Below are positions 10,801 through 18,622 of a DNA stretch of 64,000 bases, piece after piece. The position numbers and the translations under genes were made by a program. Every line of letters starts with the position of its first letter. Positions within the stretch are counted from its first letter, which is position 1. The notes under the pieces are model-generated. The model saw only the letters and a list, made by a program, of their open reading frames with translations, searched no databases and was not told the origin of the DNA. The stretch lies in NCBI GenBank assembly GCA_002478945.1, contig DLKM01000001.1, positions 16,055 to 80,054 on the forward strand. Direction: 5' to 3'. Origin of the DNA: Christensenella sp. UBA7588 (GTDB lineage Bacteria > Bacillota > Clostridia > Christensenellales > CAG-917).

Positions 10801-11015
10801 AATTTTGCGACCGTCGTGGTTTCGGATTCTCCGCAAGCGCATACTCTCGTTGCACTACCGTCCGTGGTCTCTGTCGGTTCCGTGGTAAGACTCCAAGCTC
10901 CGTATGTATGAGTATGTGTAGGCTCTGTGCCTTGCGCCTTATCGTCACACGCGACAAACAACACTGCGAGTATTGCTACGATTGCAATCACAAACAATAA
11001 TCTGTTTCGCTTCAT
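4872..11015 (-). CDS. Giant lipoprotein with Cys-rich N-terminal repeats and six InlB B-type repeats
   Basis: A 2047-residue surface lipoprotein. The signal peptide ends in the lipobox LFVAC (Cys near 27), so it is probably lipidated and held on the outer face of the membrane. Residues about 30-400 carry repeated CxCG or CTxC motifs (CACG, CSCG, CVCG, CTRC, CTTCG) that look like small metal- or disulfide-linked modules. Six Listeria-Bacteroides (InlB B) repeats with the signature GYxFxGW...YAxW follow in pairs (GYVFNGW, GYKFAGW, GYIFRGW, RTFIGW, GFAFRGW, KVFAGW). Between the pairs lies a recurring module with G(T/S)Y...LDGxGx...YT. The GGAGA site supports the start. It is the last gene before the terminator at 4805. 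The role is presumably adhesion or polymer binding. Confidence 0.85.
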   Translation of the reverse strand: MKRNRLLFVIAIVAILAVLFVACDDKAQGTEPTHTHTYGAWSLTTEPTETTDGSATRVCACGESETTTVAKLSDASVWTVTVSQDATHETAGFKAYKSDVYGTVTVTYPKGQHVYGGWEISVEPTETETGIARRFCACGHFESVTLAVLGNTSVWTKTTEGATHTAPGKEIYTSEYGVVTVLTSAEQHVYGEWTSNGDGTHSRVCSCGDRQTENCAYNQRVAAPAFLKSVASCTTKAEYYMSCVCGAHSTEATFESGTALGHDYYNFQVVSEPTCTEAGQVVADCTRCDQKYDGAIPALGHDFTGACVPYVDDISYGDDDEGGTSYDGSKYHVHQCTRCDVVDAAHKEAHTFGDAVYSLSLVQGTTDMYNVNATYTCTTCGYKKYSSDEFNRYIGQDDSWTKGEEVKADYNHEGSVEYIFSDGRTIVVYSPRLVAPFEGTTYYSIIVRANENGGAVYPYTPDGAVVTFDENGTGSSTTYPVRGENTVRIVDAATGEITYTRVDGSSTLNETGYIDLETGVIVRSANGSFDNVILMIPTSMTVSSNDVSGSNWTDSVAFSFNAKCNLNETHTFNVFVYDGKVYHGAQFVDANGNAVAAGVCSEAKYVKALDAEGNKIQAFAQKNGTLRVTDGKEGTYTSADGNVTFDGVGGFVLNGKSGVYTVAAEGANYGYDAYVGADVASATEYYQITLNEDGTCTVVKPMATFYFKTLVDEIEIPDMQANLNVATTLPTPTREGYVFNGWKLQGEGENVTTFVATSTNDDYTFEAQWSRQTTVTVKNLKDEDMTEYGTVYVGVGNPFVSALPAYTETTYKDGYKFAGWYLDNGDGVLNTEEDEPLGDSDTAETEGADYVVFAAWTWAGNIEFKTSPTAKYQFVYDASTGYWMSKNQGQGNTTAYLEIYVTEGTADISFTYWKSGEAADKMQIQYQDVNHKWSYAFESSTETVPETQFSCRLTYNAETKGYIRISYAKDGSFDSGEDTVYIKDLRVNGVLVSGPVALFKNAGTYTLDEANAIDVTAGGTIAIGENTYAYTIVSENVIGVTVDGVYKEYTLDKTNMSYTVVEPKVTVAYNYNGIGGTNSSEQVGKYSEQTLSTDVPTADGYIFRGWFTDEALTEAASATFVASADVTFYAKWDAAITLTYVYLDGTTADHVENLYANDTVDTLLAVDFDWNGRTFIGWYTKDGSESGEWGRKFVEGTKLTANTTLYAQWTVPHALMGEYLYYANIDPAESGIVNKDNSLSYNTSNSFKVDANGNVTGAVSGSIKDYDPVTGIFYVLTSTGAKIYGGYNADTKVIYTEWSAKSSAYHDIKFAAAQIGEEVPSSTFTNAWDNGITKLIRITYKKTVDDKEVLSYRYVLIKDRAIYAVNSWSATDASGAAVTDFTKIYSNANLLTVVYGDNTLALGRKNNNFSALDGYQGTYSNGLADIVLDGVGGITYGEEKGTYTAAAEDAGYTFDVKTANKSYKLTVNKDDKTTYTIVENTVTISFVNDKATVDNITAYVGFRVTLPTPADVEGFAFRGWYDNAEFSGSAVTSFTATENATYYAKYDDAVTVTFDYSGYEYETGKSSLEVTGKYVNDTLGNIIPTVASDARHDGKVFAGWFFKDGEAWGEQVSSSTKLTESVTIFARWIEPAASAGTYKGVEIYSAANGKESSSLSTVLTINADGSYTGSGSKFTAGKLSAEDAEKTNGVLNVGRYAYLSDAFGGIVIFGYYENKTSIGTDFYVGFANSDNITMVQSSADTIGGGYVAFITVSYTEDGTAKTMNLFVYGEKIYANVTWTDGVTAKTAAKTTEVLVKDASGNAIAKKSGSDILLNDGKSGSYNNADALGEIILDGYGTLTVNGQSVAYTLNADKTQATFVLNNQMRVIALGSDTYTLALDEYKGTYKLPDDTDIYLDGYGNAGTGMTYVVNGTSITIYNGETSTTYGLDVEGKKLLGKSQFAGLTFSGKYDYWDEGMTSVRIEFSDSSTISGTIYHSNGTSYYFNFTATIEGNKITFTFTSAIDSGAVGKTLIGTLSGNTITFSQGTYSSNIYTFWKTGSVSCADYNG

Positions 11016-11364
11016 TGTTGTTCTCCTTTTTATTTATTGCTATAAGTTGATATACCGTTGAAAACTATCGTCACGTCAAGCGTTTTGCTCGGACGATTCT
11101 GTGATAAAAAAGTGGATATAGATTCACTTTCCTCCGCTTTTTGATACCGCAATGTGCGCAACATTTACAACGTGCGCACATCAAAACGGAGTATTATTCA
11201 TTTTTGTTATGCAAATATGCATAGATTATGCAAAATTGCTGTGTATTTATGCAATTTCTGCATCGTTTACTCATATTATGTCAATATTTTAAGCTCAAAC
11301 CGACGATTTGTCAATTTTTTGAATATCGATTTTTTTGACAAATTTTTCGCATTCGGTCAAACTT
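11016..11364. other. AT-rich intergenic region upstream of the InlB lipoprotein
   Basis: No gene is seen. A short inverted repeat (TGTGCGCA ... TGCGCACA, near 11150-11185) could form a hairpin, and the rest is AT-rich. A possible -35 TTGACG lies near 11070-11080, but no -10 at proper spacing is convincing. The gap is the largest in the lipoprotein series, so the 2047-residue gene may have its own promoter here. Confidence 0.4.
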
Positions 11365-14300
11365 TTATTTTGCGGAAAAACGTGCGCCTACGTTAAACGC
11401 GCCTTGCTCCGTGCTGCTGTCGAGCGTCGTGCTTATGCACACGATTTCGTCTGCCAGCGAAACGTCTGTCAGTTCAAACACGAAAGTCGCTTTGCCGACC
11501 GTGACTCGCACCGTAACGCCGTCGACGGTATAATCTCCGAGCATTCCGTTTTTGGACGCAAACGACGGTTTAAAGGAGTCCTCGGGACAAGCGTCCTCGC
11601 CGTTGTCGTGGTCGTCCGAGGTGGAAACCACGGACACTTTGCCGTTTGCCAAAAATACGAATTTCGTGGTTGCGTTGTACGGATACGAACCCTCGTTCGG
11701 ACAAACGAATACGTAAGTCAAACTAAACGTCTTGCCTCTGACCAACGACTCGTCCAACTTTATGCTGCTCAAATCGTAGACGTGATTAAGGACGTTTACG
11801 TCAAGCACGAACATATCGTCGCTTGTCTTTACGAGCAAAGAGCCGTTTGCGTTGAACGAATATTTGCCTTCCGTCTGTCCTATTTTCAGATTGCCGAATC
11901 CGTCGATTACGAGGTCGTCTCTACCCTCGCAAGTGTAAGTGCCTCTATAGCCGTCGTTTATAACCAAACCGCCCGACGTGTTGCCCCATTGCAAGATTTT
12001 GGCAATGATTTCTTTGCCTTTTACGACGAATTTTACAACCGCGCCGTTATCGGTACCGTTGCCTTCGAGCGTTTGAATCTCCGTCAATTCTTCGAGTGCG
12101 GAATTTATCGACGCGGAATAGAAATACGTCACTTTACCGTCGTATTCGTTTTTCCTCAATATCGCTCCGCCGCCCGCTACGCTGACGGTGCCTTTGGAGA
12201 AGTACTCGTTGAGTATCACGGCTCCCGTCGCTCTCAAGTAAAGCACGCCGTCCGCGACGAATTTGCCCTGCACGTCCACGCTGTCTCCGACCGAATTGTA
12301 CGCTTTGCAATAGAATTCCGTATCGGACGCGCTTACGAATCCGCTGAAAACGCTACCGCAGTTCAGCGTAAGTTTGTTGTAGTTGTCGATAGTAAGGGTT
12401 GCGCCGCTTATAAGTCCCGTGCCGTATTCGGCTTTGAACGTCTTGTTTGCGCCGTCGATAGGCGCGATAATCTGAATCGCGTAATACGCCGTCACGCTCT
12501 CTCCGTTGAGGTCAAGAGTTATCGGCAACGCGTAGAAACCCGCAACGTTCACTTTTACGGCGGTCAAATCCACGCATTTCTTCTTTTCCGCGTCGGTAAG
12601 CTCGCCTTGTTTGGTAATTATGCGAACGGATTTGAGAATCAATTCGTTTACTACGGTAGAAGTGCCTCTGTCAAAAGCCGTTTGCGAAATCGTGACGATT
12701 GCGCCGCTTTCGATATAACTGTTGACGAAATCCGCACCCGCAAGGCTGTCTCCTTCGACGTATTTTACGCTCAACACGTTTCCGAACACAGACGCGACGA
12801 AAGTCGCTTCGCTTCCGTAAGCATAATCGTAAGGAGCGTCGATAAATCTCACGTCTACTTCGTTTGCGTTTTTCTCGTACTCGATTTTAACGTGCGTATA
12901 CCCTGTTTTGTCGAGTTTTGCAAAGCCTTTTCCGTAACCGTCGAGGAAGATAAATCTTCCGTCAAACTCGTAGTATCCGAAAAGTCCGTCCTTCTTTGCC
13001 ACGGTAAACGTTTTGTTATCGTTATCGATAAATATCTTGTACGAATAAATCGATTGTTTGTAATCGTACAGATAAAGAATATCCTCGTCGTAATTCACGC
13101 CACCGTTGACCATACTCTTGATAGTCATTGCGCTTGCGGAAAACAACGTTTTGCCGCCCAAAGACAACTTATAAGTGCCTGTTGCGTCCACGGTAAGTCT
13201 TGCGGAATCGTCGCCGTCGATAACGCCTTTATACGTTCCGCTGTATTTGAGGGCCTGCTCCGTCGACTGCACTTTTGCCGTCACGTTGGTTGCCATAAGG
13301 AATTCGTATTGCTCTCCGCCGTAGGTCAACGTGGAAGTGGTGTTCGCTTTGGGTATGAAACCGTCGGGATAACTTGCCTCTCCCCAGTTTACGACGTAAA
13401 CGGTATCGGATGAGTTTCTGCTTACGAGCCTCGTGTACAAGCCGAACCAACTCTTTTCTCCGCTCTGTTTGTCCTCTATCTTGAACGTATCGATAGAATA
13501 TGCGGTGTTTGTCGTGGACAACACATAGTTCGAGCTGCTGTTGACCACCACTCTCGCTTTCAAATTCCACACTTTCGTGCTGAAATACACGAGCGGACGT
13601 CTCGAATCGGTAAACGACATTCTGTTGGAATTGTCGGGTTCGACAACCACGATGCCGTTTTTGATGTGCAACGAATACAACGCCGTATTCAACTTGATTG
13701 TCAACGTATTTTCGTCAACGCCGTCCACGATTTCCGCTTTGACGCCGTTGATGACGATAGAGCCGTCTCGTCCTATCGTCATATCTTTGAGAGGAACGAC
13801 GGGTACGATTGTATCGTCATCGTCTCCTTCGCCGTAATCGCCCCAGCCGTCGTCTTCTTCCCACGAGCCGTAATCTTTGCTCGTTTCGCTCGGAATCGTG
13901 GTCATATTTGTCTTGTACGTTCCCACGATTTCGTCGGAAAGCACCACGACTTTTGCCGTCGCTTCTATGCCGAGATAGTTGATTTTGATTGAATACACTC
14001 CGGGCGTATAAGTATCCACTTTGCCCTCGAGCATATCGGCTGTGACTTTTACGTCTTTATCTCCGTCTTTTATGGAGAACAAATCGAGCGTATAAACCGT
14101 TCCTTCCGTGAAAACCATCTTCCCTTGCGCGTAAACTTTGACGTTGGACTTTATTCTGACGTCAAATTCGACGATTTCGGGAGTTTCGTCCAAACCGCCT
14201 GCGTAGACCGCTATCTTAAGATGTTGAGTGCCTACGAGGTCGAAATCGAGCATATCGGAAAGATACTCTGCGTATACTGCCAAAAAGTCTTTTTCTGCCG

Positions 14301-15768
14301 TCGCTCTGTCGGTAACGAGAGCTTTTTTGATTCCGTTTACTTTAACGGATACGTTCTTGAGCGGGTTGTAGGACGTAGTGCCTTGCGCAAGCAAGACTTC
14401 GTCCTCGACCACGGACAATTCGTAAGTCGTTTCTTTTACGACGTACGTTATGGTTTCTGTCGTATAAGAGACTTGCTCTTTTGCCGCGCCGACGTACGGG
14501 ATTCTCACGGTTGCTGTGTAAACGCCCACCGTATCGAAATTCACGTTCGTCGTATCGACGTGGTAAACGGAGCCGTCTCCGTAAGTCACAAACATAAATC
14601 TCGAGCCGTTGACCGACACCGAGACGTCGCCTGCGAAATTATATCCTATTTTATTCGTACCCTTTTTAACGGATACGGTATTGCCGTTGGGGAAACTTAT
14701 GACGACTCCTCGTCTTACTTCCACCGTGGCGGTTGCGCTTTTCCCTTTATAGGTCAACGTGATTTCGTTGCTTCCTATCGTCGAATAATCGACGCTGCCC
14801 GAAATCATATCTGCGGTAACTTTGACAAACGAGTCTCCCTCTTTTATCGTGAAAAGACTTGTCAAATCGATGTTTCCGCCGTTTGGAAAAACGACTGCGT
14901 TGCGCGCGTTGATAATCACTTCTTCGGGAGGAACGATTTTGATTTTCGCAACCGACGTTGCGTCTGCGCCCCTATAGGAATAGGACATTATCACGTTGTA
15001 GGTTTTGCCTTCCTCAACCGAATTGAGCGCGCTTGCATCAATCATATCGCGCTCGACTTTGACGGTTTGCCCGTCGACATATAGCGAAAACAGCGACGTA
15101 ACGTCAAGTTCCGCCACCTGCTCGACTCTGAGTTGAAGCAATTTGTATGAATTGACGATTTCTATGCGGTGTGCTTCCGTAACGTGTACGGTAAGCGTCT
15201 TGCTTATGCCGTGATACGTCACGGTATATGTGTAATCTCCCACTTCGCGTTTGACGTCGTTTTGCACCATATCGGGTGTGATTTGTCTGTTTTCTCCGTC
15301 CTCCGTAGCCGTAAAGAACGCAAGAAAATCGTATCCGTCGTCAACTTGAAGCTGAGATATGCTTATCTCGTTTACCGCAAGCGTCAAATCGAATAACGTG
15401 GGCGTGATTATAACTTTGCATTGCGCGCTCTTGCCCTTGTATTCGCATACGACGTAGCCCTCCTCGCCGACCGCGGTCGGAAGATGGCTCAAATCGAGAT
15501 AAGCTGATTGAATCAAAACTTGGTTGCCGTCTACCGTAATGACGAAAAGCGAAGAATAGTTAAAATCCGCGAACTGTTTTTCGTGGATAGATACGCTTTC
15601 CTGCTTTGCGCTTACGATGATTTCCTCCGTCGGCACGGGAGGAGTCGGCGTCGGCTCGGGAGGAGTCGGATTGTCTCCTCCTCCCGTGCCGCCGTTGTCA
15701 CATCCTGCGAATGTCAAAGCAGTCAATATCAGTATTAAAGCTATGATAATTAGTAATCTTTTTTTCAT
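11365..15768 (-). CDS. Large multidomain lipoprotein with Ig-like modules
   Basis: A 1467-residue predicted surface lipoprotein. The signal peptide runs to the lipobox TFAGC (Cys near 23), followed by a Gly/Pro/Thr-rich linker (residues 24-48) typical of wall-spanning stalks. The first half is a series of 80-90 residue beta modules with the pattern V/I-T-x-D-M-(I/V/L) and YxGxxxTxxV, resembling bacterial Ig-like or cadherin-like tandem domains. The second half contains the G(T/R)Y/F...(L/I)DG(Y/F)G modules also found in the neighbouring 2047-residue protein, so the two share a repeat family. I see no enzymatic motif. The start has GGAGT upstream. Confidence 0.75.
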   Translation of the reverse strand: MKKRLLIIIALILILTALTFAGCDNGGTGGGDNPTPPEPTPTPPVPTEEIIVSAKQESVSIHEKQFADFNYSSLFVITVDGNQVLIQSAYLDLSHLPTAVGEEGYVVCEYKGKSAQCKVIITPTLFDLTLAVNEISISQLQVDDGYDFLAFFTATEDGENRQITPDMVQNDVKREVGDYTYTVTYHGISKTLTVHVTEAHRIEIVNSYKLLQLRVEQVAELDVTSLFSLYVDGQTVKVERDMIDASALNSVEEGKTYNVIMSYSYRGADATSVAKIKIVPPEEVIINARNAVVFPNGGNIDLTSLFTIKEGDSFVKVTADMISGSVDYSTIGSNEITLTYKGKSATATVEVRRGVVISFPNGNTVSVKKGTNKIGYNFAGDVSVSVNGSRFMFVTYGDGSVYHVDTTNVNFDTVGVYTATVRIPYVGAAKEQVSYTTETITYVVKETTYELSVVEDEVLLAQGTTSYNPLKNVSVKVNGIKKALVTDRATAEKDFLAVYAEYLSDMLDFDLVGTQHLKIAVYAGGLDETPEIVEFDVRIKSNVKVYAQGKMVFTEGTVYTLDLFSIKDGDKDVKVTADMLEGKVDTYTPGVYSIKINYLGIEATAKVVVLSDEIVGTYKTNMTTIPSETSKDYGSWEEDDGWGDYGEGDDDDTIVPVVPLKDMTIGRDGSIVINGVKAEIVDGVDENTLTIKLNTALYSLHIKNGIVVVEPDNSNRMSFTDSRRPLVYFSTKVWNLKARVVVNSSSNYVLSTTNTAYSIDTFKIEDKQSGEKSWFGLYTRLVSRNSSDTVYVVNWGEASYPDGFIPKANTTSTLTYGGEQYEFLMATNVTAKVQSTEQALKYSGTYKGVIDGDDSARLTVDATGTYKLSLGGKTLFSASAMTIKSMVNGGVNYDEDILYLYDYKQSIYSYKIFIDNDNKTFTVAKKDGLFGYYEFDGRFIFLDGYGKGFAKLDKTGYTHVKIEYEKNANEVDVRFIDAPYDYAYGSEATFVASVFGNVLSVKYVEGDSLAGADFVNSYIESGAIVTISQTAFDRGTSTVVNELILKSVRIITKQGELTDAEKKKCVDLTAVKVNVAGFYALPITLDLNGESVTAYYAIQIIAPIDGANKTFKAEYGTGLISGATLTIDNYNKLTLNCGSVFSGFVSASDTEFYCKAYNSVGDSVDVQGKFVADGVLYLRATGAVILNEYFSKGTVSVAGGGAILRKNEYDGKVTYFYSASINSALEELTEIQTLEGNGTDNGAVVKFVVKGKEIIAKILQWGNTSGGLVINDGYRGTYTCEGRDDLVIDGFGNLKIGQTEGKYSFNANGSLLVKTSDDMFVLDVNVLNHVYDLSSIKLDESLVRGKTFSLTYVFVCPNEGSYPYNATTKFVFLANGKVSVVSTSDDHDNGEDACPEDSFKPSFASKNGMLGDYTVDGVTVRVTVGKATFVFELTDVSLADEIVCISTTLDSSTEQGAFNVGARFSAK

Positions 15769-15825
15769 AATATCGACTCCGACATCATTTTTGAGTTGTT
15801 AATGCATTTGCGGCTCGTTTATCGA

Positions 15826-18540
15826 TTATGCACCGATATTGTAGTCGCCGAAGTTGTACACGTCTACGTCAACGCGGTTGTTGCGACCTATCACATAGAC
15901 GATTGTGAGTTTGCCTTCGATTGAGTAAACCGCTTTCTTGTCCAAAGTGCCGGTTGCACCGCCCGTAAGGTCGGATACGCTGGAGTTGAACGTGAAGCCG
16001 AGGTTTTCCATTACGGAATTCATTCTCTCGAAGAAGCTGTTGAAGCCCTCTCCGTACAATGCGCCGTTTTCGTCGAGATATTCGTCGGGTGCGCTTGCCG
16101 TCCACGTTACGAAATCGGTATATTTCATACTCTCGTCGGGCAATTTCTCGGAATGATAATCGAAGAATCCGAGAATATCGTTGGTATCGCCTGCGAGGTT
16201 GAGGTTATCGTCAAATATTCTTCTGAATGCGCTTACACTCGGGAATACGGACGCGTTATCTCCGAACACGTTGTTGATTACCACGTCAAGTGACGCAATG
16301 TGCGTGCATTTGTCGGGATAGAAGTGATACGGACTGCTTGCGTTTGCGTTGTAGCATTCGTATTGTTTGAGGTCCGAAGTATGTTTGTGATAGTACTTGA
16401 CTGTTCTGAGGTCTGACCATTCGGGCAATACTCTTTCGACGTATCCGTCAAATTCGTCCGTGAATTGAGTCTTGTTGACTTGGCTGTACGTCGTCTTGCA
16501 ATATCCCGAATAACCCGGATATTCGTACGGGAAAGTCGTGGACACAACGTTGCCGTCGCTGTCAACCGTAATCGTAAACGCAACTTGAGACGACGCTACG
16601 GTGTTGTTTACGTCGGAATGCATACAAACTTCTTTTGCCGCGCCTTCGATGATTTGCGTGTCGCGCAAAACGTACTTGGTAACGGTGTTATTGTTTGCGT
16701 CCGTACTGCTTCCAGCAAACTTGAACACGTCTGCGGAGAGATTCCACGTCGGTGCGATGCCTGCGCTTGCGATTGTACCTTCGTATTTGCGTTTACCTTC
16801 GAAAGCCTGAGTCTTGAAGTTACGCTCGAAGTAATCGTACGTTCCGTCGGCGTTGTTCTTGTATCCCTTGTATTCGAAGTGATAAGGATAGCTGCCTTCG
16901 GAATAGTTTTCGTATTTACCCGTTCTCGTAAGAAGGATTGCGTCTTGAGTGATGCGTCCTTTAAGTCCTACCGTACCGCTGTTTGCGCCTGCGGGGAAAG
17001 ATGCGGACGCCGTTGCGCTGGTTTCGTAATCGCTCGGGTCATAAGTCGGAGTAGTAGTTGCGACTTCTGCGGTCTCGAACGTGTAGCTCGTTGCGTTCTT
17101 CATCTTTTCGAGAGCGGCTGCAAGAGGTTCGTTTCTTGCGTCTTTCTCGTAGGGTTGGAGGGTGGGAACGGTGGTCGTGCCTACGTTTTCAAACGTAAAG
17201 ACTGCCTCGGTGTACGCTCTGTTCTTGTTGGTTCCGGTTTCTTCAATGGTCTTTGCGAGAATTTGCGTGATTTCGCCGTTTTCCATCTTGAAGTAAACGT
17301 TTTCGAGAGTGTCGTCAAGCATCGGAGTGAAGCTGAACGAGAGGTACGTCATAAGATAGTAATCGTACTCGTCCGCGACGTGTTCCGCACCTTGGTCGTC
17401 GTACTCTTTCCAGACGTATTCAAAGACGTCCTCGTTGGGTCTGTAGACGAACTTCTTGGAAATATCCGTACCGAATTCCTCGATATGGTTCCAATAATGT
17501 TGATTTTGCCACAAATAAGGAACGGAGAGCGAACTCATCTCGATTCTCGTTGCGACTTGGTTGTTCTTGTCGATGTACACTCTTTGAAGCGCACGTCCGA
17601 TAACGCCGTCGGAACCGACGTAGTTTGCGTTTTCGCTTGCTACGAAGCTATCCGTGATAACGGTCGGGTCGGAACCGTCCTCGGGAGTTGCGTACCACTC
17701 GCCGTACCACTTGCCTTCTTCCATCATTACTTTCGTGATGTACTCGTGCGTGGTGGTCGAGCCGTCGCTCGAATCAAAGAAATAGTCTGTAACGACGCCG
17801 TTTACGGTAATGCTCTTGTTGCCGAGAGCTTTGATAGCGTCCGTGGTCAAAACGTTGCCGTTTGAACCGTTGACTTGACCGTCGATTGCGGGTGCTTTGA
17901 CGTAATATTGTCTCGTAACGGACACGGACGGATAATCTTTGAGCGTTGCCGTAACGGACAAAGACTCCTCGTGAGCGGGTTCTGCTACGATAGTCACTAC
18001 GTTGCCTTCCACTTTTGCCAAATTTTCGTTGCTGACGCTGAGAACGACGTCGCTTCCGTCGGATGCGGTTGCGTTGACAGTGATTGTATCGCCTTTGGCA
18101 AGTCTTGCCAATTCGGGTTTATTTGCCGTCATTGAAATCGTGGGAAGTTTCACGGGGGCTTTCATCTTGAAAGTTACCGCCTTCGTGACGCCGGGCAAAC
18201 GGTTGATTCTTACGACCAACTTAAACTCGAGGTCCTTCGTTGCCTCTGCCATAACGAAAAGCGTGTTGCCTTCCACTTTTGCCACGTCCGTATTGTCGAC
18301 GAATACGGTATACGGGCTGTTGTCGGATACTGCGACCACAAACGTGATTTTGTCGCCTTTGCTTACAACCGTGCCGTCGGCAACCGACGTTACGATGTTG
18401 ATGCTCGGAACTTGTTCCTCTCCGCCACCGCTCGGGGTCGGATTCTTTTCATCGCAAGCGACCATCAGGAACATACTTGCGAGCAAGAGTAAGCAAACAA
18501 GCGTAACGACGCTTTTTTTAATCGTTTTGCGTGTTTCCAT
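15826..18540 (-). CDS. Predicted surface lipoprotein with Ig-like N-terminal repeats
   Basis: A 904-residue lipoprotein. The signal peptide ends in the lipobox FLMVAC (Cys near 29), followed by a Pro/Gly-rich linker. Residues about 45-220 hold two related Ig-like (Big-type) modules that end in (A/L)KVEGNxxxxxAE. The rest has no motif I recognise and is rich in aromatic residues and short repeats of the YxxYFERxF type. A GGAG site precedes the start. It sits in a run of lipoprotein genes downstream of the LRR subtilase and is likely co-transcribed with them. Binding of extracellular protein or carbohydrate is a guess only. Confidence 0.7.
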   Translation of the reverse strand: METRKTIKKSVVTLVCLLLLASMFLMVACDEKNPTPSGGGEEQVPSINIVTSVADGTVVSKGDKITFVVAVSDNSPYTVFVDNTDVAKVEGNTLFVMAEATKDLEFKLVVRINRLPGVTKAVTFKMKAPVKLPTISMTANKPELARLAKGDTITVNATASDGSDVVLSVSNENLAKVEGNVVTIVAEPAHEESLSVTATLKDYPSVSVTRQYYVKAPAIDGQVNGSNGNVLTTDAIKALGNKSITVNGVVTDYFFDSSDGSTTTHEYITKVMMEEGKWYGEWYATPEDGSDPTVITDSFVASENANYVGSDGVIGRALQRVYIDKNNQVATRIEMSSLSVPYLWQNQHYWNHIEEFGTDISKKFVYRPNEDVFEYVWKEYDDQGAEHVADEYDYYLMTYLSFSFTPMLDDTLENVYFKMENGEITQILAKTIEETGTNKNRAYTEAVFTFENVGTTTVPTLQPYEKDARNEPLAAALEKMKNATSYTFETAEVATTTPTYDPSDYETSATASASFPAGANSGTVGLKGRITQDAILLTRTGKYENYSEGSYPYHFEYKGYKNNADGTYDYFERNFKTQAFEGKRKYEGTIASAGIAPTWNLSADVFKFAGSSTDANNNTVTKYVLRDTQIIEGAAKEVCMHSDVNNTVASSQVAFTITVDSDGNVVSTTFPYEYPGYSGYCKTTYSQVNKTQFTDEFDGYVERVLPEWSDLRTVKYYHKHTSDLKQYECYNANASSPYHFYPDKCTHIASLDVVINNVFGDNASVFPSVSAFRRIFDDNLNLAGDTNDILGFFDYHSEKLPDESMKYTDFVTWTASAPDEYLDENGALYGEGFNSFFERMNSVMENLGFTFNSSVSDLTGGATGTLDKKAVYSIEGKLTIVYVIGRNNRVDVDVYNFGDYNIGA

Positions 18541-18582
18541 TGTTGTTCTCCTTTATAGAAATTTTATTTTTTTTGTATTTTT

Positions 18583-18616
18583 CGTCGTGCGCTCGCACTT
18601 TTGCTTGCGCACGGCG
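18583..18616. other. Intercistronic hairpin
   Basis: Arms CGTCGTGCGC (18583-18592) and GCGCACGGCG (18607-18616) pair with one G-T wobble. The T run that a terminator needs is on the plus strand only, whereas the neighbouring genes run on the minus strand. It may therefore stabilise or process mRNA between two lipoprotein genes rather than end it. Confidence 0.45.
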
Positions 18617-18622
18617 TTTTTA

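Noticed and set aside
11335..13413. Long plus-strand open frame of about 690 codons opposite the 1467-residue lipoprotein
   Set aside because: It has no ribosome binding site, an implausible Arg/Cys/Val-rich composition and no recognisable domain. The minus-strand frame carries a signal peptide and repeats. It is a mirror of the codon bias of the real gene, as are the other long plus-strand frames in the window.
18583..18616. Rho-independent terminator between two lipoprotein genes
   Set aside because: The T run lies on the plus strand only, whereas both neighbouring genes are on the minus strand.
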